Below, piece after piece: positions 14,887-16,576 of a stretch of DNA of 16,576 nt. The stretch spans positions 1 to 16,576 of the forward strand of contig JBBDRW010000171.1 of NCBI GenBank assembly GCA_040905265.1. The letters run 5' to 3'. This DNA is from JBBDRW01 sp040905265 (GTDB lineage Bacteria > Bacteroidota > Rhodothermia > Balneolales > Balneolaceae). The notes below the pieces were generated by a model. The model saw nothing but the letters and a program-made list of their open reading frames with translations, made no database searches and was not told where the DNA came from. The translations under genes and the position numbers were made by a program. Numbering within the stretch: the first letter of the stretch is position 1; the number at the start of each line of letters is the position of its first letter.

Positions 14887-15696
14887 TCAGGGCCCGTCCA
14901 AACCTTCGAGGAGCTCCTTCAGCCGTTCCCAGGCGTCATCGCGTGCCTGCCGGTTTGTTTCGGATCCATCCGGGTCATCACCGCTTCTCATGAAACCGTG
15001 GCCGGCGCCGTCATAGATTACATAATCATAGAGATTCCCTGCTTCTTCCATGAGGGATTCCGACTCAGGAATGGTGGCATTGATGCGCTGGTCGTTCTCT
15101 CCATAAAACCCGTAGACAGGAGCTGAAATCCGGGCGATGGCATCCGCGTCCGTGGGGCCGTCTCCGTAAAAGACGAGTGCAGCTTCAATTTCATCGGAGT
15201 TGGTGGCGTAGCGGAATGTTTGAGACCCTCCCCAGCAGAAGCCTGCGACAACCACATTACCGGTCGATGCCGGGACGGACGCGATATAATCCCGGACTGC
15301 ATGCAGATCCCTTGTAATCTGATCGGGGTCGAGCTGGTACAAGGCGTCCCTGGCGGCATCTTCGGACGGGAAGTCAGAGGTGCGTTCATGCTCCTGGTCA
15401 AACCCGGAGAGCAGGTCAGGAGCAATCGCCAGGTAACCGGCCTCGGCCACCTGATCGGCAAAACTGCGGGCCCAGTCGTTTAGCCCGCGATTCTCATGGA
15501 TCACGATTACGGCCAGACTGTTTTCGGATCGTTCCGGATAGGCGACAAAACTGTGAACGGTCCGGCCGTTAACCTCGATTTCTACCCATTCGTGATGGCG
15601 GGGAGAGTTTTCGAGCTGGTCAAGGGCATACTGCTGGGCAAAGATGGCAGTCGTAGAAGCGAGTGAGAAGGCAAGAAGGAGGAGTAGATGTTTCAT
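14887..15696 (-). CDS. Exported dienelactone hydrolase-family protein
   Basis: A 269-residue alpha/beta hydrolase of the dienelactone hydrolase family, with a signal peptide MKHLLLLLAFSLASTTAIFA (cut near QQ). Catalytic features are VIHENRGL with Glu68 (the Glu that partners the Cys in the family), GFCWGGSQ with nucleophile Cys154, GFYGENDQRI with Asp202, and GAGHGFMR with His233. It begins EWVEIEVNGRTVHSFVAYPE, as in other periplasmic members. The natural substrate is unknown; small esters or lactones are likely. The start was taken at Met 15696 because it gives a compact signal peptide. The Met at 15720 has a better-placed AGG and is a real alternative; the longer frame to 15819 is unlikely. 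It is transcribed leftward, 118 bp upstream of the flavoprotein gene. Confidence 0.9.
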   Translation of the reverse strand: MKHLLLLLAFSLASTTAIFAQQYALDQLENSPRHHEWVEIEVNGRTVHSFVAYPERSENSLAVIVIHENRGLNDWARSFADQVAEAGYLAIAPDLLSGFDQEHERTSDFPSEDAARDALYQLDPDQITRDLHAVRDYIASVPASTGNVVVAGFCWGGSQTFRYATNSDEIEAALVFYGDGPTDADAIARISAPVYGFYGENDQRINATIPESESLMEEAGNLYDYVIYDGAGHGFMRSGDDPDGSETNRQARDDAWERLKELLEGLDGP

Positions 15697-16114
15697 GGGA
15701 CTGGGAATAGTGGTTTGCATCCGGGACCTGTGTGTTCCGGGGATAATGTGCGAATAACTGTGCAAGAAGCGTGGGAGTCTGTCGGACTTGGTTTGATCTG
15801 TTGTGTCATCCAGGGACAATCACCTAAACCCTGCTGACTTCTATTGTAAGGCTACTGTAAGGAAAATAAAAATAACAGGAAGAGACCTGTGAAAGTTTTA
15901 CAGCTGTATTCAGGGTCTCATTTTGATATCTGTTGTTGATGGATTTTGGTTTGGAGTTTAACGCCGGGTAGTTTATCCTTAGTGTCATGTCAACCCTTTA
16001 TAGGGGTTTTGGTGCTTCGAATTCCCCTTCTGGTATTGTAAATACAGGCACACTACAGCGGCAGTGCGCCATGACAGATGGGTTCATTCAATCTGATTTA
16101 AAGATCAATACTTT
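15697..16114. other. Divergent intergenic region
   Basis: About 420 bp between the dienelactone hydrolase gene (leftward) and the isomerase-like gene (rightward). It holds AT-rich stretches around 15835-15960 suitable for promoters of both. A short rightward frame at 15987-16193 has no recognisable domain and overlaps the isomerase start in another frame, so I do not call it a gene. No hairpin terminator or RNA motif was recognised. Confidence 0.5.
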
Positions 16115-16576
16115 ATGGTCTATCTACACAACTCTCTCTGGCCCGGTGTTGTCGGTAAGGGAGAAGGAGCTGACGAACCTGCGATTTCATTAGAACGGAT
16201 GCTGGCTCTGACAGCCGATGCGGAGTTTGGAGATGCCCGTTTTGACGGAGTCGACATGAATGTGATGGAGCCTCACCTGGACATCAACGCATCCGAGGAT
16301 GAAATCAGGAAATTTGCGGACCGGGTAGCCGGTATGGGCCTCTCGATCGGCTCCGTCGGGGCACCGGTCTGGCCCGATGCAGGAGGTGGCTCGGCAATGG
16401 GGGGTCGTGAGGAGAAAGAACGGTTTCTCACTTCCATTCGAAAGACCTGTGAGTATGCACAAGTGCTGAATGAACAGGGAGTACGCAGTTACGGAAGTAT
16501 CCGGATCGACTCCGCGGACTCTCCGGAGCGGTGGGCTGAAGTTCCTGCCGGATATACCATACGGATTTCAGAGACC
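16115..16576 (+). CDS. Sugar phosphate isomerase/epimerase-like TIM-barrel protein, 3' end missing
   Basis: An open frame of 154 codons runs off the right edge without a stop. The ATG at 16115 is the first Met after an in-frame TGA and gives MVYLHNSLWPGVVGKGEGAD, then EPAISLERMLALTADAEF. The protein continues FDGVDMNVMEPHLDINASED and MGLSIGSVGAPVWPDAGGGS, then AMGGREEKERFLTSIRKTCE and VRSYGSIRIDSADSPERWAE. These resemble xylose-isomerase-like TIM-barrel proteins annotated as sugar phosphate isomerase/epimerase, with the GxxFDGVD, VGKG and GGGSAMG signatures I recall from that group. The acidic and histidine residues point to a metal-dependent isomerase, with metal ligands partly beyond the edge. 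Sugar catabolism would fit the nearby pectinase, but that link is inference. The ribosome site is weak. Confidence 0.85.
   Translation, partial: MVYLHNSLWPGVVGKGEGADEPAISLERMLALTADAEFGDARFDGVDMNVMEPHLDINASEDEIRKFADRVAGMGLSIGSVGAPVWPDAGGGSAMGGREEKERFLTSIRKTCEYAQVLNEQGVRSYGSIRIDSADSPERWAEVPAGYTIRISET

Noticed and set aside
13902..14993. A 363-codon open frame on the plus strand.
   Set aside because: It is antisense to the FAD oxidoreductase with intact cofactor motifs; no recognisable domain on the plus strand.
15987..16193. A 68-codon plus-strand open frame.
   Set aside because: It has no recognisable motif or ribosome site and overlaps the better-supported isomerase-like start in another frame.

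Overview
The window looks like a chromosomal segment of a Gram-negative bacterium of the Bacteroidota/Balneolota/Rhodothermota kind. This is an inference from protein families (AAA-DUF4143 ATPase, OprO/P-like porin, GH28 pectinase, COG2509-type flavoprotein), from mostly weak Shine-Dalgarno signals, and from moderate GC. No rRNA or tRNA gene was seen, so the taxon is tentative.

Left (1-2735): a long CRISPR array, cut by the left edge, with 36 intact 30-bp repeats in the window and spacers of 34-37 bp. The repeat ends in ATTGAAAC, so crRNA transcription is probably rightward, with the leader and any cas genes off the left edge. The right end is the decaying, leader-distal end: the last three repeats lose their first base, and a 27-bp degenerate repeat lies 352 bp further on. 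Between them is a fragment resembling the C-terminus of a phage-type barnase/colicin-E5-like nuclease. The visible 25 nt of the edge spacer are duplicated five units downstream. One spacer encodes an ArdC-like peptide, and another is complementary to its own crRNA handle.

Middle (2736-6800): a scarred accessory zone. It holds a vapC remnant fused to a 32-bp relic of the ATPase 3' end, a DUF6159-like membrane protein, an AAA/DUF4143 ATPase behind tandem operator-like motifs, an intact DUF2281-type antitoxin with a C-terminally truncated PIN toxin, and the first ~42 codons of a rhamnogalacturonan acetylesterase. Several deletion junctions are visible.

Right-centre (6803-11496): four leftward genes encode, in transcription order, a histidine-rich polytopic membrane protein, a FixH/YtkA-like lipoprotein, a NapH/NosR/CcoG-like polyferredoxin and a signal-peptide/TM-anchored envelope protein. 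A porin gene is divergent from them. This looks like an uncharacterised envelope redox or metal-handling system, with copper as a guess. It is the best candidate here for an undescribed system.

Right (11567-16576): a secreted GH28 pectinase with an altered active-site histidine motif, a FAD-dependent oxidoreductase, an exported dienelactone-hydrolase-like enzyme, and a divergent sugar-phosphate isomerase/epimerase-like TIM-barrel gene cut by the right edge. The GH28 gene and the esterase relic together suggest past or present pectin use.
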